Shown: positions 8,617 through 19,173 of the stretch, piece by piece
How the letters are laid out: each line of letters begins with the position of its first letter
Numbering within the stretch: position 1 is the stretch's first letter
From: Streptomyces sp. NRRL S-87
Lineage (GTDB): Bacteria > Actinomycetota > Actinomycetes > Streptomycetales > Streptomycetaceae
DNA: 64,000 nucleotides
Assembly (NCBI RefSeq): GCF_000719335.1
Contig: NZ_JOGB01000038.1
Location: 1 to 64,000 of the forward strand
Direction of reading: 5' to 3'
Notes under the pieces: generated by a model
Told to the model about the DNA's origin: nothing
Seen by the model: the letters and a program-made list of their open reading frames with translations, nothing else
Database searches by the model: none
Program-made: the position numbers and the translations under genes

Positions 8617-9606
8617 ATGAGCGACCTCGCCACACCCGCGGCGCGTCCGGACCTGGACGAGGCGTTGGACCGCTACCGCGTCGAGCTGACCGGGTACTGC
8701 TACCGGATGCTCGGCTCGTCCTTCGACGCCGAGGACGCGGTGCAGGACACGTACGTGCGTGCCTGGCGCTCGTACGAGAAGTTCGAGGGGCGGTCCTCGC
8801 TGCGCTCGTGGCTGTACCGGATCGCGACGAACGTCTGCCTGGACCTGCTCAACGCGGGGAACAAGCGGGCCCGCCCGATGGACCTGACCGAGCAGGGCCG
8901 GCAGGCCTCCGCGGTGCTCAACACCCGCCCCGAGGTCACGTGGCTGGAGCCGGTGCCGGACGCGCGGGTGCTGCCGCAGGCACCGGCCGACCCTGCGGAG
9001 CTGGCGCAGGCGAAGGAGTCGGTGCGGCTGGCGTTCGTGGCCGCGCTCCAGCACCTGCCGGCCAAGCAGCGGGCGGTACTCATCCTGCGCGAGGTGCTCG
9101 CGTGGAAGGCGGACGAGGTCGCGGAGCTGCTCGACACGTCGGTCGCGTCGGTGAACAGCGCCCTGCAGCGGGCGCGCGCCACCATGTCGGCGCAGCAGGT
9201 CAAGCGGACCGAGTCGGCGGACCCGCTGGACGAGGAGCAGCGCTCGCTGCTGGCCCGCTACCTGGAGGCCTTCGAGGCGTACGACATCACGGCGCTGACC
9301 GCGCTGCTGCACGAGGACGCGGTGCTGTCGATGCCGCCGTTCGACCTGTGGCTGCAGGGCCGGGCCGACATCGCGGCCTGGCACCTGAACCAGGGCATCG
9401 GCTGCAAGGGCTCGCGCCTGATCCCGACGACGGCGAACGGGATGCCGGCGTTCGGCCAGTACCGGCCGAGCGCGTCGGGCCAGGGGCACGAGCCGTGGGC
9501 ACTGCAGGTGCTGGAGGTGTCAGGCGGGCGGATCGTGGGGCTCAACGCCTTCCTCGACACCGACCGGTGGTTCCCCCTCTTCGGCCTCCCGGAACGGCTC
9601 GCCTAG
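8617..9606 (+). CDS. ECF sigma factor with C-terminal SnoaL-like domain
   Basis: 329 residues from ATG 8617 (GGGGGA at 8602-8607); an in-frame ATG at 8584 is less likely. Sigma region 2 spans about residues 15-85 (LDRYRVELTGYCYRML, DAEDAVQDTYVRAWR), region 4 about 145-200 (LPAKQRAVLILREVLAWKADEVAELL), followed by a SnoaL-like fold of about 120 residues (LLARYLEAFEAYDITALTALLHEDAVL). This is the SigJ/SigG-like ECF layout, in which the C-terminal domain itself controls activity and no anti-sigma gene is needed. None is adjacent. Its 3' end overlaps the convergent STAS gene by 87 bases. Confidence 0.88.
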   Translation: MSDLATPAARPDLDEALDRYRVELTGYCYRMLGSSFDAEDAVQDTYVRAWRSYEKFEGRSSLRSWLYRIATNVCLDLLNAGNKRARPMDLTEQGRQASAVLNTRPEVTWLEPVPDARVLPQAPADPAELAQAKESVRLAFVAALQHLPAKQRAVLILREVLAWKADEVAELLDTSVASVNSALQRARATMSAQQVKRTESADPLDEEQRSLLARYLEAFEAYDITALTALLHEDAVLSMPPFDLWLQGRADIAAWHLNQGIGCKGSRLIPTTANGMPAFGQYRPSASGQGHEPWALQVLEVSGGRIVGLNAFLDTDRWFPLFGLPERLA

Positions 9607-10029
9607 GCGCCCACCGTTTCGACCCGGTCCGGGCTCCGGGTCCCGTCCCCGTCCCCCGTCCGCTTCCGCGTCCGGGTCCAGCCGCGGGCCGGACTCGCGG
9701 TTCGGGTCCCGGGCGCCGGGGGCGAAGAGCTCGGCGAGCCCCGTCAGGTCCAGGAGCGCCGCCAGCCCGGGCGGGATGCCGGTCAGCCGGAGGCTTCCGC
9801 CCTGGCGGCGGGCGGTCAGCGCCAGGCGCGCCAGGGCGTCGAGGGTGGGCAGGCCGGGGCGGGTCAGCGCGCTGAGGTCGCAGACGACCTCGCGCACGCC
9901 GCGCCGGTAGCGGGCGGCCAGGGCCTCGCACAGTGCGGGCACGTCTTCGGCCCGCAGGGCGGGCCCGGGCAGGGGCAGCTCCTCCGTGATCGTCACGCAA
10001 GGTTGACCCGTGCGAGGCGCGTAACTCAT
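9520..10029 (-). CDS. STAS-domain protein (anti-sigma-factor-antagonist-like)
   Basis: 169 residues from ATG 10029; GTG 9996 is an alternative. A STAS fold is visible at about residues 20-100 (REVVCDLSALTRPGLPTLDALARLALTARRQ), with Arg-Pro where phosphorylatable STAS proteins have Asp-Ser, so regulation by Ser phosphorylation is uncertain. The last ~60 residues are Pro/Gly/Asp/Glu-rich, and the final 28 are antisense to the sigma factor gene, so that tail is probably not a functional domain. The neighbouring sigma factor is ECF type, so a partner-switch link is not implied. Confidence 0.65.
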   Translation of the reverse strand: MSYAPRTGQPCVTITEELPLPGPALRAEDVPALCEALAARYRRGVREVVCDLSALTRPGLPTLDALARLALTARRQGGSLRLTGIPPGLAALLDLTGLAELFAPGARDPNRESGPRLDPDAEADGGRGRDPEPGPGRNGGRLGEPFREAEEGEPPVGVEEGVEPHDPPA

Positions 10030-10147
10030 CGGTAGCGCACCGTCCGCCGCCGGGCGGCCGCACGCGCCGCTTCGGCGCCGGCGCGCCATGGTGAGTGAAA
10101 GGGCGGGTGGGGGAACGACCCCGCAGGGCGACGGCCTCGCACGCCAG

Positions 10148-10195
10148 ACGGCCCGCACCCGGCGCCGGGGGGATGCCGGGCCGGGTGCGGGCCGT
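10148..10195 (-). terminator. 13-bp stem-loop downstream of deoA
   Basis: ACGGCCCGCACCC and its exact complement are separated by 22 bases. It lies in the 296-base gap between deoA and the STAS gene, both on the minus strand, and probably ends the deoA transcript. Confidence 0.6.
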
Positions 10196-10207
10196 CGAAC
10201 GGTGGTG

Positions 10208-10330
10208 CCGTCAGGCGGTGCGCGAGCCGTTGAGCGGCGTACGGGCCGTCAGGCGGTGTGCGAGCCGACGACCGGTGTGCCGAGCTGTCGCGCGGTGTGC
10301 GAGCCGTCGCGCGGTGTGCGGGCCGTCAGG
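10208..10330. repeat. 19-bp imperfect tandem repeat reaching into the deoA stop codon
   Basis: The unit CGTCAGGCGGTGTGCGAGC recurs about six times with substitutions; the last copy supplies the final Arg-Ile-Ala codons and stop of deoA. Confidence 0.75.
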
Positions 10331-11603
10331 CGATGCGGTCCAGGACGATCGGGGTCGCGGAGAACGCGGTACCGGCCGGCGCGATGTCGTACGTGCCCTC
10401 CAGGGACTTCAGGGCGTAGTCGAACTTCTCCGGGGTGTCCGTGTGCAGGGTCATCAGCGGCGCCCCCGCCGTAACCGTGTCGCCCGGCTTCGCGTGCAGC
10501 TCGATGCCGGCGCCCGCCTGCACCGGGTCTTCCTTGCGCGCGCGACCGGCGCCCAGGCGCCAGGCGGCGACACCCACGCCGTACGCGTCGAGGCGGGTCA
10601 GGACGCCGGACGACGGGGCCGTGACGACGTGCTGCTCGCGCGCCACCGGCAGGGTCGCGTCCGGGTCGCCGCCCTGGGCGGCGATCATCCGGCGCCAGTG
10701 GTCCATGGCGGAGCCGTCGGCCAGCGCCTTCGCCGGGTCGGCGTCCTTGATGCCGGCCGCTTCGAGCATCTCCTTCGCCAGGGCGATGGTCAGCTCGACC
10801 ACGTCGGCCGGGCCGCCGCCGGCCAGGACCTCGACCGACTCGCGGACCTCCAGCGCGTTGCCGGCGGTCAGGCCCAGCGGGGTGGACATGTCGGTGAGCA
10901 GGGCGACGGTCTTGACGCCGGAGTCGGTGCCGAGGCCGACCATGGTGCGGGCCAGCTCGCGCGCGTCGTCGATGTTCTTCATGAAGGCGCCGGAGCCGAC
11001 CTTCACGTCGAGGACCAGGGAGCCGGTGCCCTCGGCGATCTTCTTGGACATGATCGAGGAGGCGATCAGCGGGATGGCCTCGACGGTGCCGGTGACGTCG
11101 CGCAGCGCGTAGAGCTTCTTGTCGGCGGGGGCGAGCCCGTCGCCGGCGGCGCAGATGACGGCGCCGGTGGTGTCCAGGACGTTCAGCATCTCCTCGTTGG
11201 AGAGCAGGGCGCGCCAGCCGGGGATGGACTCCAGCTTGTCGAGCGTGCCGCCGGTGTGGCCCAGGCCCCGGCCGGAGAGCTGCGGCACGGCCGCGCCGCA
11301 GGCGGCGACGAGCGGGGCCAGCGGGAGCGTGATCTTGTCGCCGACGCCGCCGGTGGAGTGCTTGTCGGCGGTCGGGCGGGACAGGGAGGAGAAGTCCATG
11401 CGCTCGCCCGAAGCGATCATGGCGGCGGTCCAGCGGGCGATCTCGGCCCGGTTCATGCCGTTGAGCAGGATCGCCATGGCGAGGGCGGACATCTGCTCGT
11501 CGGCCACCTCGCCGCGGGTGTAGGCGTCGATGACCCAGTCGATCTGCTCGGGGCTCAGCTCGCCACGGTCCCGCTTGGTGCGGATGACGGAGATGACGTC
11601 CAT
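10326..11603 (-). CDS. deoA: Thymidine phosphorylase
   Basis: 425 residues, standard length. It catalyses phosphorolysis of thymidine or deoxyuridine to base and deoxyribose-1-phosphate in the cytoplasm. The family signature KHSTGGVGDKITLPLAPL is at about residue 80, SGRGLGHTGGTLDKLE near 110, and the C-terminal domain contains AKPGDTVTAGAPL. Some Gram-positive homologues accept uridine too (pyrimidine-nucleoside phosphorylase), which sequence alone does not settle. It lies just downstream of the transporter-cdd operon, separated by a terminator and with its own operator at 11672-11687. Confidence 0.95.
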   Translation of the reverse strand: MDVISVIRTKRDRGELSPEQIDWVIDAYTRGEVADEQMSALAMAILLNGMNRAEIARWTAAMIASGERMDFSSLSRPTADKHSTGGVGDKITLPLAPLVAACGAAVPQLSGRGLGHTGGTLDKLESIPGWRALLSNEEMLNVLDTTGAVICAAGDGLAPADKKLYALRDVTGTVEAIPLIASSIMSKKIAEGTGSLVLDVKVGSGAFMKNIDDARELARTMVGLGTDSGVKTVALLTDMSTPLGLTAGNALEVRESVEVLAGGGPADVVELTIALAKEMLEAAGIKDADPAKALADGSAMDHWRRMIAAQGGDPDATLPVAREQHVVTAPSSGVLTRLDAYGVGVAAWRLGAGRARKEDPVQAGAGIELHAKPGDTVTAGAPLMTLHTDTPEKFDYALKSLEGTYDIAPAGTAFSATPIVLDRIA

Positions 11604-11671
11604 GGATGACTACCTTTCCGGCGGTGACGGCGGTGACGTGCCGTTTCGTACATCGTCGTACAGATACGCGA

Positions 11672-11687
11672 CTCTACGCGCATAGAG
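11672..11687 (-). promoter_or_regulatory. CTCTACGCGCATAGAG operator upstream of deoA
   Basis: 16-bp near-perfect palindrome 69 bases before the deoA ATG, differing in the core from the add operator by one base. Confidence 0.72.
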
Positions 11688-11727
11688 GCGGGGCGCAAGG
11701 GGCCCCACGGAAGAGAGGAGGAGAAGC

Positions 11728-11763
11728 GGACGGCCCTCCCGCGTCCGTGCGGAAGGGCCGTCC
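11728..11763 (-). terminator. Stem-loop terminator after the nucleoside transporter-cdd operon
   Basis: GGACGGCCCT pairs exactly with AGGGCCGTCC, and the stem extends further with one mismatch. It starts 22 bases after the cdd stop, so deoA is probably transcribed from its own promoter. Confidence 0.75.
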
Positions 11764-11784
11764 TACGAGGCCCCGGGCCTAGGC

Positions 11785-12252
11785 CTACTTCAGGTGGTCC
11801 GGGCCGAAGGCCTGCGGCAGCATCGCGGAGAGCGGCAGGACGCCCTCCGGCGTGTCCACCTGCAGGTCCGGCCCGCCGAACTCGTGGAGGAGCTGGCGGC
11901 AGCGGCCGCACGGCACCAGGAGGCCGCCCCGGCCGTCCACGCAGGTGAAGTGCGTGAGCCGACCGCCGCCGGTGGCCGCGAGCTGGGAGACCAGCCCGCA
12001 CTCGGCGCACAGGCCGAGCCCGTAGCTGGCGTTCTCCACGTTGCAGCCGGTGATGACCCGGCCGTCGTCCACCAGCGCGGCCACGCCGACCGGGAAGCCC
12101 GAGTAGGGGGCGTACGCCCGGGACATGGCGTCCCGGGCGGTGGCCCGCAGGGCCTCCCAGTCGACCGCGGAGGCCGCGGGCGCCGCAGACGCCGCGGAAT
12201 CCTCGGACGCCGCGGAGTGCCCGGCGGCCGGACCGGAGCCGGACGTGGTCAC
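11785..12252 (-). CDS. cdd: Cytidine deaminase
   Basis: 155 residues: a 30-residue Ala/Ser-rich leader, then the usual ~125-residue tetrameric-type cytidine deaminase. Zinc site residues are visible as CNVENASYG, Cys82-Ala-Glu84 (Glu84 the expected proton shuttle) and PCGRCRQ. It converts cytidine and deoxycytidine to uridine and deoxyuridine. The GTG start overlaps the stop of the upstream permease (GTGA), so it is translationally coupled: the importer and the salvage enzyme are made from one message. Confidence 0.95.
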   Translation of the reverse strand: MTTSGSGPAAGHSAASEDSAASAAPAASAVDWEALRATARDAMSRAYAPYSGFPVGVAALVDDGRVITGCNVENASYGLGLCAECGLVSQLAATGGGRLTHFTCVDGRGGLLVPCGRCRQLLHEFGGPDLQVDTPEGVLPLSAMLPQAFGPDHLK

Positions 12253-13511
12253 TTGCCCTGGCCCTTGCGGTACGGCAGGCCGTCGGCCTTCGGCATCCGC
12301 AGTCGCTGTGCGGACAGCGCGAGGACCAGCAGGGTGGTGACGTACGGGGCCGCGTCCACGAACTGGCTCGGCAGGACGTCGGTGAGGGCGTACCAGACGA
12401 ACACGCCGGCGCCGACGGCCAGCGCGATGCCGGCCTGCCAGTGCTTGCGCTTGTACAGCTGCCAGGCCGCGGCCAGGACGAGCAGGATGCCGACCAGCAG
12501 CAGCATCGCGTGGACGTTCTCGGCACCGCCGCGCAGCTTGAGGCTGTCGGTGAAGCCGAACAGGCCGGCACCCATGGCCATGCCGCCCGGCATCCAGTTA
12601 CCGAAGATCATCGCGGCGAGACCGATGTAGCCGCGGCCGCCGGTCTGGCCCTCCTGGTAGATGCCGGTGGAGACGATGGCGAGGAAGGCGCCGCCGAGGC
12701 CGGCCAGGCCGCCCGAGACGACCACGGCGATGTACTTGTACTTGTACACGTTCACGCCGAGGGACTCGGCCGCGGTGGGGTTCTCGCCGCAGGAGCGCAG
12801 GCGCAGGCCGAACGCGGTCCGCCACAGCACCCACCAGGTGGCGGGGATCAGCAGGATCGCGATGATCGTGAGCAGCGACAGGCTGGTGACCAGGCCGCCG
12901 AGCACGCCGGCGAGGTCCGAGATCAGGAACCAGTGCTTGGCCTGCAGGTCGGACAGGCCGTCGGACAGTCCCGGGATCGTGATGTCGGTGATCGGGTCGA
13001 TGCGCGGGGACTGCTTGGAGGAGCCGCCCGGAGCCTCGGCGAACGTGTAGTTCGACAGGTACTGGGTGATGCCGACGGCGAGGATGTTCACGGCCACACC
13101 GGAGACGATGTGGTTGACGTTGAACGTCACGGTGATGATCGCGTGCAGCAGGCCGCCGAGGGCGCCGCCCACGATGCCCAGGACGACGCCGGTCCACGGG
13201 CCCCACTGGTAGCCGGCCCAGGCACCGAACCAGGTGCCGAGGATCATCATGCCCTCGAGGCCGATGTTGACCACGCCCGCGCGCTCGGCCCACAGGCCGC
13301 CGAGGCCGGCCAGGCCGATCGGGACGGCGAGCTGGAGGGCGCCGGAGACCTGGCCGACGGAGGTCAGGTCGTCGGCGCCGGAGATGACGCGGACCAGGGA
13401 CACCAGGGCGAGGCCACCGGCGATGATCAGCAGGATCCAGGGCAGGGTCAGCTTCTTGCGGTCGCCGCCCTTGGGCGCGGCGCTCGTCGCGGAGACGGTG
13501 CTGGTGCTCAC
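12249..13511 (-). CDS. Nucleoside ABC transporter permease (second, YufQ/NupQ-like)
   Basis: 420 residues from GTG 13511 (GTGA overlap with the first permease). After a short cytoplasmic N-terminus there are about ten hydrophobic helices, with the family segments LWAERAGVVNIGLEGMM and LRLRSCGENPTAAESLGV that mark the BPD_transp_2 group of nucleoside and sugar permeases. It pairs with the permease at 13508-14623 to form the membrane channel driven by the fused ATPase. Placement between a Bmp-type binding protein and cdd supports nucleoside import. Confidence 0.92.
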   Translation of the reverse strand: MSTSTVSATSAAPKGGDRKKLTLPWILLIIAGGLALVSLVRVISGADDLTSVGQVSGALQLAVPIGLAGLGGLWAERAGVVNIGLEGMMILGTWFGAWAGYQWGPWTGVVLGIVGGALGGLLHAIITVTFNVNHIVSGVAVNILAVGITQYLSNYTFAEAPGGSSKQSPRIDPITDITIPGLSDGLSDLQAKHWFLISDLAGVLGGLVTSLSLLTIIAILLIPATWWVLWRTAFGLRLRSCGENPTAAESLGVNVYKYKYIAVVVSGGLAGLGGAFLAIVSTGIYQEGQTGGRGYIGLAAMIFGNWMPGGMAMGAGLFGFTDSLKLRGGAENVHAMLLLVGILLVLAAAWQLYKRKHWQAGIALAVGAGVFVWYALTDVLPSQFVDAAPYVTTLLVLALSAQRLRMPKADGLPYRKGQGK

Positions 13512-14619
13512 GCCGCGACCTCCTTCTCGGTCTTCATGGCGCCGCCGGCGGCCAGCTCCTCGCCGACCTTCTGCTGCTGGCGGCGGATGCCGTAGCGGCG
13601 GACGAGCTCGTACGAGACGACGACCGCGATCACGATGAGGCCCTTCATGATCGTGGCGATCTCCTTGGCGTACCCGTACTGGTCCAGGGACGCGGACGCC
13701 TTGTCCAGGAACGCGATCAGCAGGGCGCTGAAGAAGATGCCGACCGGGTGGTTGCGGCCCAGCAGCGCGATGGTGATGCCGGTGAAGCCCACGCCGACCG
13801 GGAAGGACAGGCTGTACGTGTGCGTGTCGCCGAGCAGCGTCGGCAGGCCGGCGAGGCCGGCCACGGCGCCGGAGATGAGCATCGCGGTGAGGATCATCTT
13901 CTTGGCGTCGACGCCGGAGGCCTGGGCGGCGGACTCGCTGGCGCCGGTGGCGCGCAGGTCGAAGCCGAACCGGGTGCGGTTGAGGACGAACCAGTAGACG
14001 ATGCCGAGCGCGAAGGCGACGAAGGTGAAGCCGTAGATCTCGCCGGCGTCGCCCATGCTCACGGACGGGAACCAGCCGGACTCGGGGATGTCGCCGGTGG
14101 TCAGGTCGTTGGAGCCCTCGGGCTGCACGCCGAGGTTCTTCGGCAGCAGCAGCCACGCGATCAGGCTGGTGGCGATGGCGTTCAGCATGATCGTCGAGAC
14201 GACCTCGCTGACGCCGCGCTTGGCCTTGAGGACACCGGCGATGCCGGCCCAGAAGGCGCCGACGCACATGGCGACGACCACGATGAGCAGGATGTGCAGC
14301 GGGCCCGGCAGGGTCACGGCCGCGCCGACGACCGCCGACAGCATGGCGGCGAGGCGGTACTGGCCGTCGACGCCGATGTTGAAGAGGTTCATCCGGAAGC
14401 CGATGGCGACGGCCAGGGCTGCCAGGTAGTAGGTGCCGGTCTGGTTCAGGATCAGGACCTGGACGTCCTCGTACCCGGCGTTCTCGATCATCAGGCGGAT
14501 CGGCTCGATCGGGTTGACGCCCGTGGCGAGCAGCACCAGGGAGGTCAGGAGGAACGCGCTGACCAGTGCGAGCACCGGTCCGGCGGCGCCCAGGATCAGC
14601 TTGTCCTTGTCGAATTTCT

Positions 14620-14623
<4 letters not shown>
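13508..14623 (-). CDS. Nucleoside ABC transporter permease (first, YufP/NupP-like)
   Basis: 371 residues. The ATG at 14623 overlaps the ATPase stop (ATGA). About nine hydrophobic helices; family segments include AIGFRMNLFNIGVDGQ and FGFDLRATGASESAAQASGVDAKKM, matching the N-subunit of Bmp-type nucleoside importers. It ends by overlapping the second permease by four bases. Function is inferred from family and operon. Confidence 0.92.
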
Positions 14624-16305
<1,682 letters not shown>

Positions 16306-16409
16306 GACGCACTCTCCTTGGCGCGAAGGAGCTGGAAGGCAGGGGGCGGGCAGGCGGGCTGGCAGGGCAGGGGAAGGCGGTGAGAGAAAGTATCGCGTCC
16401 ACGACACCT

Positions 16410-16421
16410 CTACGCGCGTAG
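16410..16421 (-). promoter_or_regulatory. CTACGCGCGTAG operator before the transporter operon
   Basis: Perfect 12-bp palindrome about 105 bases upstream of the AAGGAG-associated start of the ATPase gene; same motif as at add. Confidence 0.75.
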
Positions 16422-16461
16422 CGCTGCCAAAAACGAAAAGATTGAGCCGCAAACACGGCCC

Positions 16462-16499
16462 GGGGCCCGGAGGTGGCTGCTGCCAGCCCTCCGGACCCC
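16462..16499 (-). terminator. 12-bp stem-loop between the Bmp gene and the transporter operon
   Basis: GGGGCCCGGAGG and CCTCCGGACCCC pair with one mismatch around a 14-base loop, 15 bases after the Bmp stop codon. It suggests the binding protein is made from its own, probably more abundant, transcript with partial read-through. Confidence 0.7.
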
Positions 16500-16513
16500 G
16501 GCAGATCGCGTCC

Positions 16514-17572
16514 TTACGGAGCGGTCTTGACCTGGACCTTGCCGGCGATGATGTCGGCCTTGGCCTTCTCCACCGCGGCCGTCAAGTCGGCCATCTTCTT
16601 GTACTCCGGGTTCGAGTCGGTCAGGCCGACGCCACCCTTGGCCAGGTTGTAGCGGATCTCGCCCGCCTCCGGCTTGCCGTCCTTGACCGACTTGATCAGG
16701 TCGTACACGGCGCCGGTGACGTTCTTGGTCGCCGAGGTCAGGATGTTGTTCTTGAACTTCGCCAGACCGGCCTGGTTGTACTGGTCGGAGTCGACGCCGA
16801 TGGCCCACTTGCCCGCGGTCGACGCGGCCTCGATGGCACCGGAACCGGCCAGACCGGCGGCGGCGTAGATCACGTCGGCACCCTTGGACAGCTGGCCCTG
16901 GGCGGCGGCCTTGCCGAGGTCGGGCTTGGAGAAGCCCTCGAAGTTCGGCGGCTGCGACAGGTACTGGGTCAGCACCTCGGCCTTGGGGTTGGTGTCCTTG
17001 ACGCCCTGGATGTACCCGGCCTCGAACTTCTTGATCAGCGGAACCTCGACACCGCCGATGAAGCCGACCTTGCCGGTCTTGGACGCCTTGGCGGCGGCCA
17101 CGCCCGCGAGGTAGGAGCCCTGTTCCTCGTTGAAGACCAGGTTGGCGACGTTCTTGCCGGTCACCGAGGTGTCGTCGACGATGCCGAAGGTGGTCTTCGG
17201 GAACTTCGGGGCGACCTTCTTGATGGCCGGGGCGTAGGAGAAGCCGACGCCGATGACCGGGTTGGCGCCGGAGCGGGCCAGCTCGGTGAGGCGCTGCACC
17301 TTGTCGGCGTCGCTCTCACCCTCGGTCGGCTCCGCCTCCTTGACGTTCATGCCGAGGTCGGACTTGGCCTTCTCGGCACCCGCGTAGGCGGCGTCGTTGA
17401 AGGACTGGTCGCCGCGGCCGCCGATGTCGTAGGCGATGGCAGCGGTGGAAGAACCGGTCGACGACTCCGACGAACCCGCGTCCGTGGACTTCTTGCCGCC
17501 GCAGGCGGTGGCGGTAAGGGCGAGGGCCGCGGACGCGACGCTCACGGTTGCGATCCTGGTGATCCGGCGCAA
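16514..17572 (-). CDS. Bmp-family nucleoside-binding lipoprotein
   Basis: 352 residues. Signal peptide with lipobox LTATAC (Cys24), a Ser/Thr-rich linker, then a type-1 periplasmic-binding fold. Family features are FNDAAYAGAEKAK, IGVGFSYAPAIKKVA, NVANLVFNEEQGSYLAGVAA and FIGGVEVPLIKKFEAGY, the BmpA/Med/PnrA group that binds purine nucleosides. It feeds the permease-ATPase complex encoded just downstream. A related operator with two mismatches is at 17635-17646. Confidence 0.93.
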   Translation of the reverse strand: MRRITRIATVSVASAALALTATACGGKKSTDAGSSESSTGSSTAAIAYDIGGRGDQSFNDAAYAGAEKAKSDLGMNVKEAEPTEGESDADKVQRLTELARSGANPVIGVGFSYAPAIKKVAPKFPKTTFGIVDDTSVTGKNVANLVFNEEQGSYLAGVAAAKASKTGKVGFIGGVEVPLIKKFEAGYIQGVKDTNPKAEVLTQYLSQPPNFEGFSKPDLGKAAAQGQLSKGADVIYAAAGLAGSGAIEAASTAGKWAIGVDSDQYNQAGLAKFKNNILTSATKNVTGAVYDLIKSVKDGKPEAGEIRYNLAKGGVGLTDSNPEYKKMADLTAAVEKAKADIIAGKVQVKTAP

Positions 17573-17634
17573 GGGGAGGCTCCTTCAAAACCTGACCGAA
17601 GCGCCACTGACCGGCGCTGGTTTCGCGGCGATCG

Positions 17635-17646
17635 TAACGCGCGTAG
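17635..17646 (-). promoter_or_regulatory. Operator-like TAACGCGCGTAG upstream of the Bmp gene
   Basis: Matches the CTACGCGCGTAG palindrome at ten of twelve positions, 63 bases before the Bmp start. The weaker half-site may give looser control of the binding protein. Confidence 0.6.
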
Positions 17647-17791
17647 ATGTCAGTTAAAGACCCCTTCAGCTTCTGTTATCGGATCGTCGTGAACCGGACA
17701 GTGACCGATCAGTAACCCATCAGACGTGAACCCGCGTTGTACCAGGGGTTTCCCGGGCCGCCGGGCGGCCCGGGAGAACGTGGTGTGAGTT

Positions 17792-19048
17792 TCACCCGCC
17801 GGGCCTGGCGCGCCGCCCGTCGAGCAGCGCGGCGGCCGTGAACAGCTCGACGCCGACGGCGATCGCGGACTCGTCGACGTCGAAGTCGCCGCGGTGCAGG
17901 TCGCGCTTGACGGGGTCCCCGGGCGTACGGACGCCCAGCCGGGCCAGCGCGCCGGGCACGTGCTCGAGGTACCAGGCGAAGTCCTCGCCGCCCAGGCTCT
18001 GGTCGGTGTCCTCGACGGAGTGGGGGCCGCGCCGGGCGACCATGGCGTCCCGGAGCAGGTCGGCGACCCCCGGGTCGTTGACCACCGGCGGCACCCCGCG
18101 GACGTAGTTGATCTCCGACTTGGCCCGGTGCATCGAGGCGACCTCGTCGATGGCCGCGTGGATCAGGTCCGGGGCGTCGTGCCAGGCGGCGAGGTCCAGG
18201 CAGCGGACCGTGCCGCACAGCTCGGCGGTCATCGGGATCACGTTGCAGGCGTGGCCCGAGGCGATCTTGCCCCAGGTCACGGCGAGGCCCGAGCGGGTGT
18301 CCACCCGCCTCGAGAGCAGCGCGGGCACGTCCGTGGCCACCCGGGCGGCGGCGGTGACCATGTCGGTGGTCAGGTGCGGACGGGCGGTGTGGCCGCCGGC
18401 GCCTTCAAGGGTGATTTCCAGCCGGTCGCACGCGGAGGTCACCGGCCCGGCCCGCAGGCCGATCTTCCCGGCGTCCACGCGCGGGTCGCAGTGGACCATG
18501 ATGATCTGGCCGACCCCGTCGAGCGCCCCGCACTCGATCGCGTCGGTCGCGCCGCCGGGCAGCACCTCCTCGGCGGGCTGGAAGAGCAGCCGTACGGGGC
18601 GGGGCAGCAGCCCCTGGCGGTGCAGGGCCGCGAGCACCAGGCCGGCGCCCAGGACCGTGGTGGTGTGGACGTCGTGACCGCAGGCGTGCGCCCGGTCGGG
18701 CACGGTGGAGCGGTACGGCGCGTGCGCCTTGGCGTCCGGGATGGGCAGGGCGTCGATGTCCGCGCGCAGGGCCAGCATCGGCCGCTTGCCGTCCCAGGTG
18801 CCGATGTCGCAGATCAGCCCGGTGCCGGTCTCGAGGACGCGGGGCTTCAGGCCCGCCTTCTCCAGTCTGGCCTTGATCGCTGCGGTGGTGCGGAACTCCT
18901 GGTGTCCCAGCTCGGGATGCATGTGCAAGTCCCGGCGGAACGCGATCAGTTCGGCGCGCAGGCTCTCCGGGAGCCGACCCGGCAGGGAGGGCTCTTCGGG
19001 GTTTCCGGGCAGGGCGGTCTGGGGGTCGCGGGACATCAACTGGTTCAC
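17792..19048 (-). CDS. M20-family amidohydrolase (N-acyl-amino-acid hydrolase-like)
   Basis: 418 residues. Metal and catalytic motifs in order: DLHMHPELGHQEF, LRADIDALP, HACGHDVHT, FQPAEEVLPGGA, and GGEDFAWYLEHVPGA near the C-terminus, with the dimerisation lid between. These are zinc or manganese hydrolases that remove acyl groups from amino acids or short peptides; substrate unknown. The GTG at 19048 appears leaderless: TAGGCT lies seven bases upstream (19056-19061 complement). An ATG at 19036 is an alternative. Confidence 0.88.
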   Translation of the reverse strand: MNQLMSRDPQTALPGNPEEPSLPGRLPESLRAELIAFRRDLHMHPELGHQEFRTTAAIKARLEKAGLKPRVLETGTGLICDIGTWDGKRPMLALRADIDALPIPDAKAHAPYRSTVPDRAHACGHDVHTTTVLGAGLVLAALHRQGLLPRPVRLLFQPAEEVLPGGATDAIECGALDGVGQIIMVHCDPRVDAGKIGLRAGPVTSACDRLEITLEGAGGHTARPHLTTDMVTAAARVATDVPALLSRRVDTRSGLAVTWGKIASGHACNVIPMTAELCGTVRCLDLAAWHDAPDLIHAAIDEVASMHRAKSEINYVRGVPPVVNDPGVADLLRDAMVARRGPHSVEDTDQSLGGEDFAWYLEHVPGALARLGVRTPGDPVKRDLHRGDFDVDESAIAVGVELFTAAALLDGRRARPGG

Positions 19049-19173
19049 CCGTTGAAGCCTAGGCGCACTTGACGGCCATCTGGCTGGAGATCATGAAAAG
19101 TTCAGCCCGTTAGGGTAAGAAAACCCGGCCGGTGGGTGCATGACCTACGTGTCCTGGGGGTAAACTCCGCCGC

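Noticed and set aside
12249..14267. Long minus-strand frame suggesting a permease fused to a 250-residue N-terminal extension
   Set aside because: The extra part is Arg/Pro-rich shadow translation of the first permease; GTG 13511 with GTGA overlap is the natural start.
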